Notes: generated by a model from the sequence alone, not told the origin. A DNA stretch of 64,000 nucleotides from CAWKGC01 sp963849005 (GCA_963849005.1 CAWKGC010000023.1:124001-188000), one strand, 5' to 3'; positions 27,181 to 41,699 are shown, counted from the stretch's first letter. Numbers and translations: made by a program.

Positions 27181-27304
27181 TCTCGCGAAACAGGTTTGGG
27201 GCAGTGCGCCAACCCCGGAGTTTGTCAGCGCGGCAAAATGCGGTCAACGTGAACTGCCAGTTGCCGGCCGTACCGGCGGACGCCATCCCTGCCGCCACTC
27301 CGGT

Positions 27305-27333
27305 TTGACGCGATGAGGCGGGGTCGATAGACT
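27305..27333 (+). promoter_or_regulatory. Promoter of glycine-riboswitch copy 1
   Basis: TTGACG (27305-27310) and TAGACT (27328-27333) are separated by 17 bases. Identical hexamers with the same spacing precede riboswitch copy 2, although the spacer bases differ almost completely, which points to a real, conserved promoter. Confidence 0.75.
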
Positions 27334-27339
27334 CCGAGC

Positions 27340-27540
27340 CAGCCGACCGGGAGAGCGCTCAGCCTGCAAGGGCGGGGCCGCCGAAGGGGAACCACCCGCA
27401 AACTCTCAGGCAAAAAGTCCGGCCGGCACCGGGAGGATCCCGGACTCTGGAGAGCGGCAGCAATCCTGCCCACCGAAGGGGCGCGCGGCGTACCGGATGT
27501 CCGGTGCCCGCAATCTCTCAGGTACCAAGGACAGAGGGGT
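27340..27540 (+). promoter_or_regulatory. Tandem glycine riboswitch, copy 1 (upstream of the cyclase gene)
   Basis: Two glycine aptamers in series are visible. The first has GGGAGAG, CCGCCGAAGGGGAACCACCC and AACTCTCAGGCAAAA. The second has CTGGAGAGCGG, CCCACCGAAGGGGC and AATCTCTCAGGTACCAAGGA. These are the conserved parts of the gcvT element. No glycine-metabolism gene lies directly downstream; the next gene is the nucleotide cyclase at 27686. The second aptamer and terminator are nearly identical to copy 2 at 36.1 kb (two differences in about 130 bases). Confidence 0.93.
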
Positions 27541-27575
27541 AACGCGAGCCGATCGGGCTTCCGTTACCCCTTTTT
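27536..27575 (+). terminator. Expression-platform terminator of glycine riboswitch copy 1
   Basis: GGGGTAACG (27536-27544) pairs with CGTTACCCC (27562-27570), followed by TTTTT. The 5' arm abuts the end of aptamer 2, as expected for a riboswitch that controls termination. Confidence 0.85.
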
Positions 27576-27685
27576 CATTGCTTGGCAACTCGGTGGGCTT
27601 CCTTCGATGAGGTAGAATTTTCCACGCTTCGGCTCGATGGAAAGCGGCGGCGGTCGCAGCATCGGCAGCGGGACACGGAGGATTT

Positions 27686-29656
27686 GTGGGGGAGGAAATC
27701 GTCAAGCGTCGTCTCGCCGCCGTGATGGCCGCGGACATCGCCGGGTACTCCCGGCTGATGGGTGAGGACGACGTTTCGACAGTTCGCGACCTGAAGGGCC
27801 ATCAAGGCGCGGTGCTGCCGCTCGTCGGGGAGTATGGCGGGCGCATCATCGATACGGCCGGCGACGGCATCATGGCCGAGTTTCCCAGCGTCGTCGGAGC
27901 CGTCGAGTGCGCGATCAGGCTCCAGGCGGTGATGGCGGAGCGCAACATCGGGACGCCGGAAAACCGCCGCATGGAATTTCGCGTCGGGATCAACCTCGGG
28001 GACGTCATCCATGACGAGGTCCGGATCTACGGAGACGGCATCAACATCGCGGCGAGGCTCGAGAACATCGCCGCGCCCGGCGGGATCTGCATCTCCGAGG
28101 ACGTGTATCGGCAGGTGCGCGACAAGCTGGCGGTCCCGTGCCACGACCTCGGCGAAAGGGAACTCAAGAACATCGCGAGGCGCGTGCGCGCATACGGTCT
28201 CGTCAAGGTCATCGCGCACGAAGTGGCCGCCGCCCGGCACCGGCGCTCCCGCTCGCCCTGTCGATCGCGGTCCTGCCCTTCGTCAACATGAGCCGCAACG
28301 AGGAGCATGAGTACTTCGCCGACGGGCTGAGCGAGGAACTCCTGAACGTCCTCGCCAAGATCCGCGGCCTGCGGGTCACGTCGCGGACCTCGCCTTCAGC
28401 TTCAAGGGCAAGGACATCGACATCCCGACCATCGCGCAGAAGCTCGGCGTGGGCCACATCCTGGAGGGAAGCGTCCGCGCATCGGGCAATCGCGTGCGGG
28501 TCACGGCCCAGCTCATCGAGGTGGCAGGCGACTCGCATCTCTGGTCGGAAACGTACGACCGCGAACTCGACGACATCTTCGCGGTCCAGGACGACATCGC
28601 CCGGACGGTGGTGAACGAGCTGCGGGGCCGCCTGTTCGGCACGCCGGCGGACGCGAAGGCGGAGGAGGCGAAGGTGATCGCCGAGGTGCAGGAGGCGACG
28701 AAAGGGACGAAGCGACAACCCCGAAGCCTTCCGCTTGTATCTTCGGGGCCAGTTCCTGCGGGTCCATCTCAACCGCGAATCCGCGGCGCAGGCGGTGGCC
28801 TGCTACGACGAGGCCCTCAAGCTCGATCCCGGGTTCGCGCTCGCGTGGGCCGGGCTGGCGCGCGCGGTGTCCGACCAGATCGGCCAGAACTTCGTGGCGC
28901 GCGAAGAGGGCTACGCGAAGGCAACCCATGCCGCCCAACGTGCCATCGAGCTCGAGCCCGACCTTCCGGAAGCGCACATCGCGCGCGGCTGGATCCTCAG
29001 GGCGTGGGACTGGGACTGGAAGGGCGCGGAGGAATCGTTCGAGCGCGCGCTTGCGCTCGCACCGGCCAATGCGATGGCCCTGAACGCGGCGGCAACGCTG
29101 TTCGGCAACCTGGGCCGCCTCGACGAGGCGACCGCCCTCCTCAGGCGCGCCGTCGGGCTCGACCCCCTCAACGTCGCGGTGAACCGGAACCTCGGGCTCT
29201 ATTGCCTCGCGAACGGCGAGTTCGATGCCGCTGCCCAAGCCCTGGACGTGACCTTGCAGTTGAGCGCGAAAGGCGGGCTCACCCACACATGGCGCGCCTT
29301 GGTCGAGCTGTCAGGTGACCGTCTCGACGAGGCGCTCGCCGAGGCGGAATCGGAAACAAGCGAGATCTTCCGCCTCGTTGCGCTCGCGGTGGTCCATGCG
29401 CGGCGCGGAGAAGATGAGCGCTCGGATGCGGCCCTGGCCGAACTCGTCGCGCGCAATGGCGAGGACAGCCCCTACCAGGTCGCCGAGGTCCACGCGCAGC
29501 GCGGGGAAGGCCGACGAGGCCTTCACATGGCTCGAGCGCGCATTTGCCTACCGCGACCCCGGGCTTTCCTACGTCAAGATCGATCCGTTCCTCGTCCCGT
29601 TGCACGAGGACGCCCGGTGGCAATCTTTCCTGGGGCAAATGAAGCTCGCGGATTGA
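27686..29656 (+). CDS. Class III adenylate/guanylate cyclase with TolB-like and TPR domains (frame breaks)
   Basis: The gene starts at GTG 27686 behind a good ribosome site (GGAGG). Residues 1-180 are a class III cyclase domain: RRLAAVMAADIAGYSRLM and GRIIDTAGDGIMAEF carry the two metal-binding aspartates, and IYGDGINIAARLENIAAPGG carries the transition-state Asn and Arg. Next comes a TolB-like/FlgO-like domain (LSIAVLPFVNMSRNEEHEYF, GHILEGSVRASGNRVRVTAQ) and then TPR repeats (ESAAQAVACYDEALKLDPGF, AIELEPDLPEAHIARGWILR). Frame changes lie near 28235, 28390, 28715 and 29505. No membrane segment is seen. Lying after a glycine riboswitch makes glycine control possible but unproven. Confidence 0.88.
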
Positions 29657-29706
29657 GAGTTGGCGCGCCGGTCGTCTAGGGAATGGATTGCTCCCAAGGC
29701 GCGCCC

Positions 29707-32700
29707 CTAAGGGGCGGGCAGGTAGTACTCCGTGGCGCCGATTGCCTTGCCCGCCGCACCGATCCCGCCCACGACCAGCACGCGGCCGTCGATCAGGCGC
29801 GTTGCCGTATGGCCGGAGCGCGCCGTCAGCATCGCCGGCGCAACCACGAACGCACCCGGGCCGCCGGTTGCGGCCGTGTAGAAATCGGTCGAAGAAAGGC
29901 GACCCGTGGCGTTCCATCCGCCGGTCGCGAGCGCCTGTCCGTTCGCCAGCAGCGTCAACGGTGAAGTCGGCGCGCGGAACCGCCATGCTCGCAGCTACCG
30001 TCCAGTTGCCTGGCGGCCCGGCTGACGGGCGAATAGAGCTCTGCGGATCCGATCGCCGCATCGGTCGCGCCCGCGCCGCCGGCCACCAGCACCCGGCCAT
30101 CGGCCAGCAGGGCGGCGTCGGCGGAATGACGGCCCGTCACCATCGCGCCCGCAGAGCGAGATCGCTCCCTTCGCCGGATCGTAGATCTCGGCCGTGGCGA
30201 TCACGGTGTAACCATTGCCGGCCTTGGCACGGCCGCCCGCAATGAGCACGCGGCCATCCCCGAGAAGGACCGCAACGTGACGTTCGCGAGCGAAGGCCAG
30301 GGAAGGCCCGTTCGAGAGTGCTCCCGGTGGCCGGGTCGAACAGGAGCGTCGAGCCGATCGTCTTCGAGGAGTTGTCCGAGCCGCCGACGATGAACACCTT
30401 GCCGCTCTGCAGCGCAGTCGCGGTGTGGTATGAGCGATTGCTGCCCAGGCCGCCCGCCGAGGACCAGGTCCGGGCCGCGGGGTCGAAGATCTGCGAGCTC
30501 GAGTTTCCGCCGCCGACCACGAGCACCTTGCCGTCACTTGAGCACGCGCAACTCAGCAGCGTCGCCGTGTGGCCGGTCGACTTGCTCGGCAGGTTGCCGG
30601 CGGTCGTGAAGAGCCCGGTCGCGGGATCGTAGATTTCCGAGGTAGCCGTCGGGGCGCCACTGGCATCGTATCCCCCCGCGACGAGCACCTTGCCGCTGTT
30701 GAGGAGCGTTGCCGTGTGGTCGGCGCGCGGCTGGAACATCGAACCGGAAGCGATCCACGGGACCTTCGCGGCAAAACTCCGCGCAACCTGAGCTGCAGCC
30801 AGGTAGTTGGCGTTGCCAGGCTGGTCGGCCGCGATGGTGCACGTTCCCGCTGCCGATCACCGTCACGGTAGAGCCGCTGACCGTGCAGACGGCAGGCGTG
30901 AGCGAGCTGAGCGCAACGGTGAGCCCGCTCGAGGCGGTCGCGACCACGGCGAACGGCGCCACGGGAAGGGTGACGTCCGGCAGCGCGCCGAAGGTGATCG
31001 TCTGCGATGCCTTCGCGATGCTGAAGCTCTGGATCGCCGACGCCGAGGCGTAGTTGGTGGTCCCGGCCTGATTCGCCGTGAGCGTGCAGGTCCCCGCGCC
31101 CGTCAGCGTGACGGTCGCCGTCGAACTGGCGCCCGCCAGCGTCGAGGAAGACACGGTGCACGATCCGCTCGCGGTGAAGGTGACGAGCAGGCCCGTCGGG
31201 GTCGCGCCGAAAAGGGCCCTCGCGCTGATGCCGACCGTCGCGCCGGGACTGTAGGCCTGCGCGGCCACGGCCGGGAAGTCGATCGTCTGCGCCGCCTTGC
31301 CGATGACCACGGTCAGCGGTACCTGCGGCGCGCGCGAGGTAGTTCCCGTCGCCTGCCTGATCAGCGGCAATCGTGCAGCTGCCCGCCGACAGGATGGCGA
31401 CGGTGTTTCCGCTGATCGAGCAGACGCCGGCACTCGACGGGCTGATGCTGAACGACACCGTCAATCCCGAACTTGCCGTTGCGCTGGCAGCGAATGGCGG
31501 CCCGCCGAAAATCTTCGCCCCGATCGCCGGGAAGGTGATCGACTGCGACGCCTTGGCGATCACCACGGTTTGCGTCACCGCGCGCTGCCGCGAGATAGGA
31601 GGCATTGCCCGGCTGGTCGGCCGAGATCGTGCAGTTGCCGGCGGAGACGATGGTCACCGTGCTGCCGCTCACGGTGCACACGGCGGGCGTCGTCGACGAC
31701 AAGGTGACCGGCAGGCCGGAGCTGGCTGTTGCCGTGACGATGAAAGCCGCGTCGCCGTAGGTCTTCGGCGCGATCGCCGGGAAGGCGATGGCCTGCGAAT
31801 TCTTGATCGCGATCGTCGTCGTCACCGTGACCGAGAGCTGGATGCTCGTGCCGCCCGCCCAGGCGATGACCGTGCAGGTCCCCGGCGCAGTTCCGGCGGT
31901 GAGGGTATAGATGGCAGGGCTTCCGGCGCTCGCGATCGTGCAGTCGTTCGGTTGGGGCGCCAGCTGCGGATCGGTGGGGGCGGTATAGATCACCGGGTCA
32001 CCGGACCCGCTGCTTGCGCTCGGCAAGCGTCAGCGTCGAGCCGACGGCAATCGCCGACGGGATCGGGGCGGCGAAGGAGATGTTCACGACGCTCAGCGTG
32101 AGCTTCTGCACGTCCTGCTGCTGCGTGACGGTGCAAGCCGCGGCCGCGCAGTCGCGAACGCTCACGATGAGGTCGTACTTGCCCGGCGGCGCGTTGGTGA
32201 CCGTCAACGCACCGGAGGCCGCATCGACCGTGACCGCTCCCGGCTGCAGCACGGGAAACCCGGCCTGCGGCGTGACGGACTCGATGCTCCAGGCGAGTCC
32301 GGAGCCGGGCGCGCCGCCGATCGCCCGAAGGCCGTTGGGCGCCGAAGGAATCGTGACCACTGCATTCGCCTGGACCGCGGGCAGCGCGAGGGTCTTGATC
32401 ACCAGCGGAACGGTCGTGACGGTGTTGGGCTTCGCGTCGACGATGACGAACTTGGTGCCCCACTTGCCGAAGTCGAGCGCCTGGGCCGATGTCAGTCCGG
32501 TGCCCACGATCCGCAGGGTGACCTGCGCCAGCTCGTCGACCGACAGCGGCAGGGTCGCTGCGCCCGTTTCGGTCCTCACGTCCGGGAAATTGGTGTCGAT
32601 GTTGTCGGGCGTGTAGGTCCTGGGCGACGGGATGCTCGCGACCTGCGCATTGCGCTGGACGAGTTGCGGCACGCAACTCGTGCCGACGACGGGCGCGAGC

Positions 32701-35700
32701 GCGATCTTGCGCACCACCAGCTGGAGTTTCGCGCCTGCGGGCAGGTCGCGCAGGACCGGCTTGACGGCGAGCGTCGTGTCGGTGTTGCCCGAGTTCTTGA
32801 CGATGACCGTCGATTCGATGACCGGCCCGTTGGCGAGCTCGACGTTGGCGAGCTCGATGTTGGCGAGCTCGGCGTTGGCGAGCTCGACGTTGGCCAGCTC
32901 GATGTTGGCCAGCTCGATGTTGGCCAACTCGATATTGGCGAGCTCGATGTTGGCCAGTTCGACGTTGGCCAGCTCGGCATTGGCGAGCTCGATATTGGCC
33001 AGTTCGACGTTGGCCAGCTCGGCATTGGCGAGCTCGACGTTTGCGAGCTCGATGTTGGCCAGCTCGATGTTGGCCAGTTCGTTGTTCGCCAGCTCGATGT
33101 TGGCGAGCTCGACGTTGGCCAGCCCCGCCGCTCCCGGCCCGGTATTCGGGTACCAGAGGTTGTTGTTCGCAAGGTCGGCGCGGCCGTCGGCGCTGCCGAG
33201 CAGCGTTTCCCGCGGATCGGCATTGAGGACGATCGTGGTGGTGTCGCTGGCCGGGCCGGCGAGGTTGCGGACAAGGACCGAGACGGACGCTGCCGGATTG
33301 GCGGAGGTGACCCAGAGCGTTCGCGTTGCCGAGGATCGCTGGGCAACGTCGACGGTGATCGAGCTCGTCGCGTTGCCGGCGCCCGGATAGGTGAAGCTCG
33401 CCTGCGCGCCCGTCCCGCGGTGGCCGTGAGTTGGTAGCGCCCCGTGGTGGCCAGTTCGAGGTTTCGCACCGTGACCACGAATCCGCGCGGCGCCGAGGCT
33501 CCGTTCAGCGCGAGGTTCTTCGTCGTCGCATTGGCGAACGCAGTCCAGCTCTCGCCAACCACCGCGGTGTAGACGTTCTGGTCCCGGTTGCCGGATTGGC
33601 CGGTGTTCTTGCCGTCCGGCGTGCACGCGAGCGCGTTGCGTGAGATCACGCCGCTTGCGGCGTCGAGGTTGAACAGGGGCTGGTAGTTGGTCCAGTCGAC
33701 GGTCCTGTCGGCCTTGGGTTTCGGCGGAACCACGTCGCGGTCGTCCGCCCAAACGGCATGGAATATCGGCTTGAAGCCGCCGGCCTGCGTCGCTGCGTTT
33801 ATGCCCGTGTTGAACTTGTAGCTTCCGCCGGAAGGGACGATCGCCTGCGCGGCGAGGTCGATGTAGTCGCCGAAGAAGGGCCGCGTGCCGTTCACGAACA
33901 TCGGCAGGTTCGGGAAATTGAACCGGATCTGCCGGATCACGCAGGTCGCGGACGTCTTTGTGCAGTTCTTTCCCGAAGAGGCGTCGAATTGCGCGTAGCG
34001 GTACTCGGAAACGCGGCTGGACGCGAATGCGCCTACCCCGGTCGTGGTTACCGGCGCCGTGGCTGCGAACGCATCAACCGTGTGGCGGCGGGTCAGGCCC
34101 GCGTCGTCGATGAAGGCACTGAACACAATGGCTCCGGGCCGCTGCGCAGGCGGCCCCGGCGGGCGAGGAGCAGGCGGCCAGATTGCCGGCCGGGACGCGC
34201 ACCTCGCGATATTCGTCGGGGTAGCTGCAGCCCGCGACGCCGTCCGTGCTCTGGCAGCGCAATTCGCCGACCGTCTGCGTGTAGCGCTGGTCGATCCAGG
34301 TGATCGCCAGCTTGCCCGCGGCAAAAGCCAGCGCCGGCTGGATCTGGTGGCCGCGGCCCGGGTTCGCCGGGTTGATCGGATCGGAGACCCAGTCATCGAC
34401 CCGCACCGGCGCCGCGAAGGTCGTTCCGCCGTCGCTCGAGGTGATGATGGTGATGCGCGCGTCGCAATTGCCGTCCGGCGCGAGGCAGCCCGGGTGGCCG
34501 GATCGAGCGCTGCCTTGCGTTCGGCCCAAGCCACATGGACGCGGCTCGCGCCGGCGGGATCGACCGACACCGCGAGGGAGGGAAAGCCGTTGCTGCGGAA
34601 CGAACTGGCGGTGGTCGCCTGGTCGAACGCCTTGATGTTCGTGACAAGCTTCGGATTGCTGAACTGCTTGCCGCCGTCGGTCGACTTGCTGAGGTAGATG
34701 GCGTCGGGAATGCCGGCCGCGGCGTCGCCGAAACGGCGCCAGACGACGTAGACATGGCCGGTGGAGGGATCGACCGCGAGCGACGAGCCGGAATTCACGT
34801 CGACGGAATTGCTGACCTTCACCGGGCTTGCCGAAGGTCTTGCCGCAATCGTCCGACGCCGACACGAAGAGCTGCGGGTGCGGGTTCGGATCCGACTGCC
34901 CGACGAAGTTCGAGAACGAGACATAGACATTGAAGGCGGGCACCGGCGCGGAACCGTAGTTCGGGCGCAGGTCGCAGGTCTTGCCCGCGAGCCAGGAGCG
35001 GCCGGGAACGTCCGCCACGACCCATGGCTTGTCCTTGAACTGGCCTTCCGTGCCGGTGTCGAGGATGCTGAGGACGTCCGCCACGAACGGGTCCTGCCCG
35101 TTGCGCACCGCGTCGTTCCTGTCGAAGAAGCGCTGCACGGCGGTGACGCCGCCGGCGCTGGTATCGCGACGACCGGCGATGAAGGAGAGGAAAAAGGTCC
35201 CGTAGGGCCCCGCGCGCAGCGTCGGGTCGGCCGAGAACTCCAGGCCCTTGATCGCCGCATTGCCGCTGTTGCACTGCGCGTTCCCCAGCGGGCAGCCGGC
35301 CAGCAGCATCGGCCGCCAGGTTCCCCCGCCGTTGACCGACTTGTAGAGGGAAATCCAGGCCTTGCCGCCGCCCACGCCTTCAATGGTCGAAAGCTCGGCC
35401 GCGCGGTAGTCGTTCGAGGCGGCCAGCAGGTGCTGGGGATTGCGCGACGAAACCGCGATCGACGGCTCATTCTGCTTCGTGAGGAACGGGTCGCCATCCG
35501 GGAACTTGTTGCCGGACATCACGTTCACGTTCGGGCCCGCCACCGGGGCCGCCGCCGCAGGAACGGCCAATGCAAGCAGCAGCGTCGCCGCGAGGATCGA
35601 AGCGTGCTGCCGGGAAGCGGAGCGGGCCGCGCGGCCCGCGGTTTCGCGCATCGGAATCATCGAGCCAGGAACAGCCTGTGCGGTGGATGCCGGAATGCCA

Positions 35701-35714
35701 TGGTTCGAGGTCAA
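29707..35714 (-). CDS. Giant secreted repeat protein: Asp-box, pentapeptide, Ig-like and kelch modules (many frame breaks)
   Basis: A TTG at 35714 with ribosome site AGGAGA starts a product of about 2000 residues with a long-n-region signal peptide (SILAATLLLALAVPAAAAP). The N-terminal region has sialidase-type Asp-boxes (SKSTDGGKQFSN, TSSDGGTTFAAP, SVNGGGTW). Next come 19 consecutive LANxE pentapeptide repeats (32828-33123), four Ig-like modules of about 90 residues each ending near CTISADQPGNASYLAA, and six or seven kelch-type units (HTATLLNSGKVLVAGGYDAS) up to the stop at 29707. At least ten frame changes interrupt it, mostly between modules I could still align. There is no obvious anchor or sorting signal at the C terminus. 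It is probably an exported adhesin or glycan-binding protein. Confidence 0.75.
32828..33123 (-). repeat. 15-bp tandem repeat array encoding 19 pentapeptide units (LANxE)
   Basis: The DNA is a near-perfect tandem array of the 15-mer GTTGGCGAGCTCGAC (plus strand) and close variants. On the coding strand each unit gives Leu-Ala-Asn-x-Glu with x being Val, Ile, Ala or once Asn. This matches the A(N/D)LxX-type pentapeptide repeat that folds as a right-handed quadrilateral beta-helix. Nineteen units would make nearly five coils. Variation falls mainly on codon 4 and on synonymous sites (GCC or GCG, CTC or CTG), so the protein pattern, not the DNA, seems conserved. Confidence 0.9.
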
Positions 35715-36077
35715 TGCAATCTCCTGTCGCAGCGCCAGGGCCCGGGGCCTTGTTCATTTGTCGTCGGGTGCGTCATTCCGGCCGGCACGAGGGCGCAATC
35801 GGAAGGCCGCCTGCGCCGCACCGACCAGTCCGAATCAACAGACCGTGTGCGCCGGCGGCGCAGAGTTCATTTTCGAAAACGCCTTGTTGGCCAGGAGTTT
35901 CCGGATCGCATGCCGCGAAGGCGTGAAACAAGAGCCGATCGGCTGGCCCGGATCAATGGTGGCGAGCTCGAAATATACACGCTTGCCGGCTGCAGGCAAA
36001 AAAACGCGGACATTCCCGGCCGTTGCGGCCGATTGCATCTGTAATCGGCCGATGCATCGCCCATCGCTCGCCGCGGT
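35715..36077. other. Intergenic region between the secreted protein and the gcv promoter
   Basis: No gene is supported in these 363 bases. The two strands' transcription units diverge here. Only a candidate minus-strand promoter was noticed, listed separately; otherwise I see nothing. Confidence 0.6.
35972..35999 (-). promoter_or_regulatory. Candidate promoter of the giant secreted protein
   Basis: On the minus strand TTGCCT (35994-35999) and TATATT (35972-35977) are 16 bases apart, giving a leader of about 250 bases before the TTG start. Weak matches; position is the main support. Confidence 0.35.
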
Positions 36078-36106
36078 TTGACGCCCCAGCGCCGCGCCGG
36101 TAGACT
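36078..36106 (+). promoter_or_regulatory. Promoter of glycine-riboswitch copy 2 / gcv operon
   Basis: TTGACG (36078-36083), a 17-base spacer and TAGACT (36101-36106), the same hexamers and spacing as in copy 1. The riboswitch begins within 15 bases. Confidence 0.75.
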
Positions 36107-36112
36107 TCGCGC

Positions 36113-36312
36113 CATCCGACCGGGAGAGCGTTCCGCGTGAAATGCGGGGCCGCCGAAGGGGAACCACCCGCAAACTCTCAGGCAAAAGGACTGGCCGGCA
36201 ACCGGGGAAATCCCGGACTCTGGAGAGCGGCAGGAATCCTGCCCACCGAAGGGGCGCGCGGCGTACCGGATGTCCGGTGCCCGTAATCTCTCAGGTACCA
36301 AGGACAGAGGGG
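36113..36312 (+). promoter_or_regulatory. Tandem glycine riboswitch, copy 2 (gcvTHP)
   Basis: Both aptamers of the gcvT element are present, with GGGAGAG, CCGCCGAAGGGGAACCACCC and AACTCTCAGGCAAAA in the first and CTGGAGAGCGG, CCCACCGAAGGGGC and AATCTCTCAGGTACCAAGGA in the second. Glycine binding normally turns on the glycine cleavage genes that follow here. The variable stem of aptamer 1 differs from copy 1, but pairing is retained (CCGC/GCGG here against GCC/GGC). Confidence 0.95.
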
Positions 36313-36348
36313 TAACGCGAGCCGATCGGGCTTCCGTTACCCCTTTTT
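36309..36348 (+). terminator. Expression-platform terminator of glycine riboswitch copy 2
   Basis: GGGGTAACG (36309-36317) pairs with CGTTACCCC (36335-36343), followed by TTTTT; identical to the terminator of copy 1. It lies 24 bases before gcvT, so antitermination must precede gcvT expression. Confidence 0.88.
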
Positions 36349-36371
36349 CATTTCGGTAACCGGGAATCAAC

Positions 36372-37454
<1,083 letters not shown>

Positions 37455-37466
37455 CATGGAGACGCA

Positions 37467-37850
37467 ATGAACCTGCCCCCGGAACTCAAGTACACGGCAT
37501 CCCATGAATGGGCGCGGCTCGAAGCCGATGGCAGCGTCGCCGTCGGCATCACCGACCACGCGCAGGAGGCGCTGGGCGACATCGTGTTCGTCGAGGCGCC
37601 AGAGCCCGGCCGCAAGCTGGTGAAGGGTGAATCCTGCGGCGTCGTGGAATCGGTGAAGGCCGCCTCCGACATCTACGCCCCGATCGCGGGAACGGTCCTC
37701 TCACGCAATGAGGAGCTTGGCGATACGCCGGAGAAGGTCAATGCCGATGCATACGGCGCATGGATGTACCGCCTGAAGCCCGACAATCCGGCCGACCTCG
37801 CTTCGCTGCTCGATGCCGGTGCCTACGAAAAGACCGCTGCCGAAGACTGA
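37467..37850 (+). CDS. gcvH: Glycine cleavage system H protein
   Basis: The 127-residue lipoyl carrier begins MNLPPELKYTASHEWARLEA. The lipoylated lysine lies in GVVESVKAASDIYAPIAGTV. HAQEALGDIVFVEAPEPGRK is the other conserved block. It shuttles the aminomethyl group between P, T and L proteins. Intact and normal in length, with 18 bases to gcvP. Confidence 0.97.
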   Translation: MNLPPELKYTASHEWARLEADGSVAVGITDHAQEALGDIVFVEAPEPGRKLVKGESCGVVESVKAASDIYAPIAGTVLSRNEELGDTPEKVNADAYGAWMYRLKPDNPADLASLLDAGAYEKTAAED

Positions 37851-37868
37851 ACGCCGAACGGGACCGCC

Positions 37869-40746
<2,878 letters not shown>

Positions 40747-40805
40747 CAGGAAGGGTCTTTCCGCTCTTCCGCGGTCCCGGCAGCGCGGATTCCCGGGCTG
40801 CCCCG

Positions 40806-41576
40806 TCAGAGTGAATTGACGACGTGCCCGCCGTCGACGACGACGATGGAGCCGGTCATGTAGGAGCCGGCGTCGGTGGCGAGCAGCAGCAGCGCGCCGT
40901 CGAGTTCCTTCGGGTCGCCCACGCGCCGTTGCGGCACGCGCTTGATCATGGCCTGCCCGGCTTCGGTGTCGAAGAGTCCCGCGTTGATCTCGCTGTGGAT
41001 GTAGCCGGGGCAGATCGCGTTCACGCGGATCCCGTAGCGGGCCCATTCCAGCGCAAGCGCCTTCGTCACCTGGATCAACGCCGCCTTGGCCGCCTCATAG
41101 GCGAGCAGGTTCACGGACACGCGGAGCCCCAGGATGGAGGCGATGTTGATGATCGATCCGCCGCGCTTCGAAGCCAGCATGGTCCGCGCGCACGCCTGCG
41201 CCATTCGCCAGGCGCCGTCGAGGTTGGTGTCGAGCACACGCCGCCAATCCGCTTCGCCGGTATCGATCGCGGGACGGACATCGGCGATGCCGGCGTTGTT
41301 GACGAGCACGTCGATCGGGCCGGCATGCGCGACCGCTTTCTCCACGCACGCGGCGACCGAGGCAGGATCGGTGACGTCAAGCGCCAATGCGTGCGCCTTG
41401 AAGCCCCTTGCGCGCAGTTCGGCAACGAGCGTCTCCAGGCGATCGATGCGCCGGGCAGTCGCAATGACCGTGGCGCCGGCCTCGGCCAGCGTCGAGGCGA
41501 AGTGGTGGCCGATTCCGCTCGAGGCGCCCGTGACCAGCGCGGTCCTGCCATCGAGGCGAAAATTGGGGTTGCTCAT
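40806..41576 (-). CDS. SDR-family oxidoreductase
   Basis: The 256-residue classical short-chain dehydrogenase has the Rossmann motif TALVTGASSGIGHHFASTLA, ALDVTDPASVAACVEKAVA, the NNAG motif (DVLVNNAGIADVRPAIDTGE), the catalytic Ser in GSIINIASILG, YEAAKAALIQVTKALALEWA (YxxxK) and NAICPGYIHSEINAGLFDTE. The dinucleotide is not decided by the sequence: ATARR after the second strand slightly favours NADP. It resembles 3-oxoacyl-ACP reductase or 2-deoxy-D-gluconate dehydrogenase-type SDRs; the substrate is unknown. Single gene, converging on gcvP. Confidence 0.93.
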   Translation of the reverse strand: MSNPNFRLDGRTALVTGASSGIGHHFASTLAEAGATVIATARRIDRLETLVAELRARGFKAHALALDVTDPASVAACVEKAVAHAGPIDVLVNNAGIADVRPAIDTGEADWRRVLDTNLDGAWRMAQACARTMLASKRGGSIINIASILGLRVSVNLLAYEAAKAALIQVTKALALEWARYGIRVNAICPGYIHSEINAGLFDTEAGQAMIKRVPQRRVGDPKELDGALLLLATDAGSYMTGSIVVVDGGHVVNSL

Positions 41577-41699
41577 GGTTCGTTCTCCTTGTCGGGGGAT
41601 TGTAGCCGGGAAGGTGCAATCAACCCGAAGTCGAATGCGGCGCCGGCAGATGGTTTATCATCGCCACGTAGCGAGGCAAGAAATGAAAAAGGCGCACAC

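Noticed and set aside
32828..33123. CRISPR-like short repeats
   Set aside because: The array has a 15-base period without spacers and encodes a regular pentapeptide pattern, so it is a coding repeat.
31998..33752. A stand-alone pentapeptide repeat protein
   Set aside because: No start or ribosome site precedes the array; the frames on both sides continue the modular protein.
32576..35497. A 973-residue minus-strand ORF rich in Ser and Arg
   Set aside because: It is an alternate frame of the secreted repeat protein; the correct frames carry the Asp-box and pentapeptide repeats.
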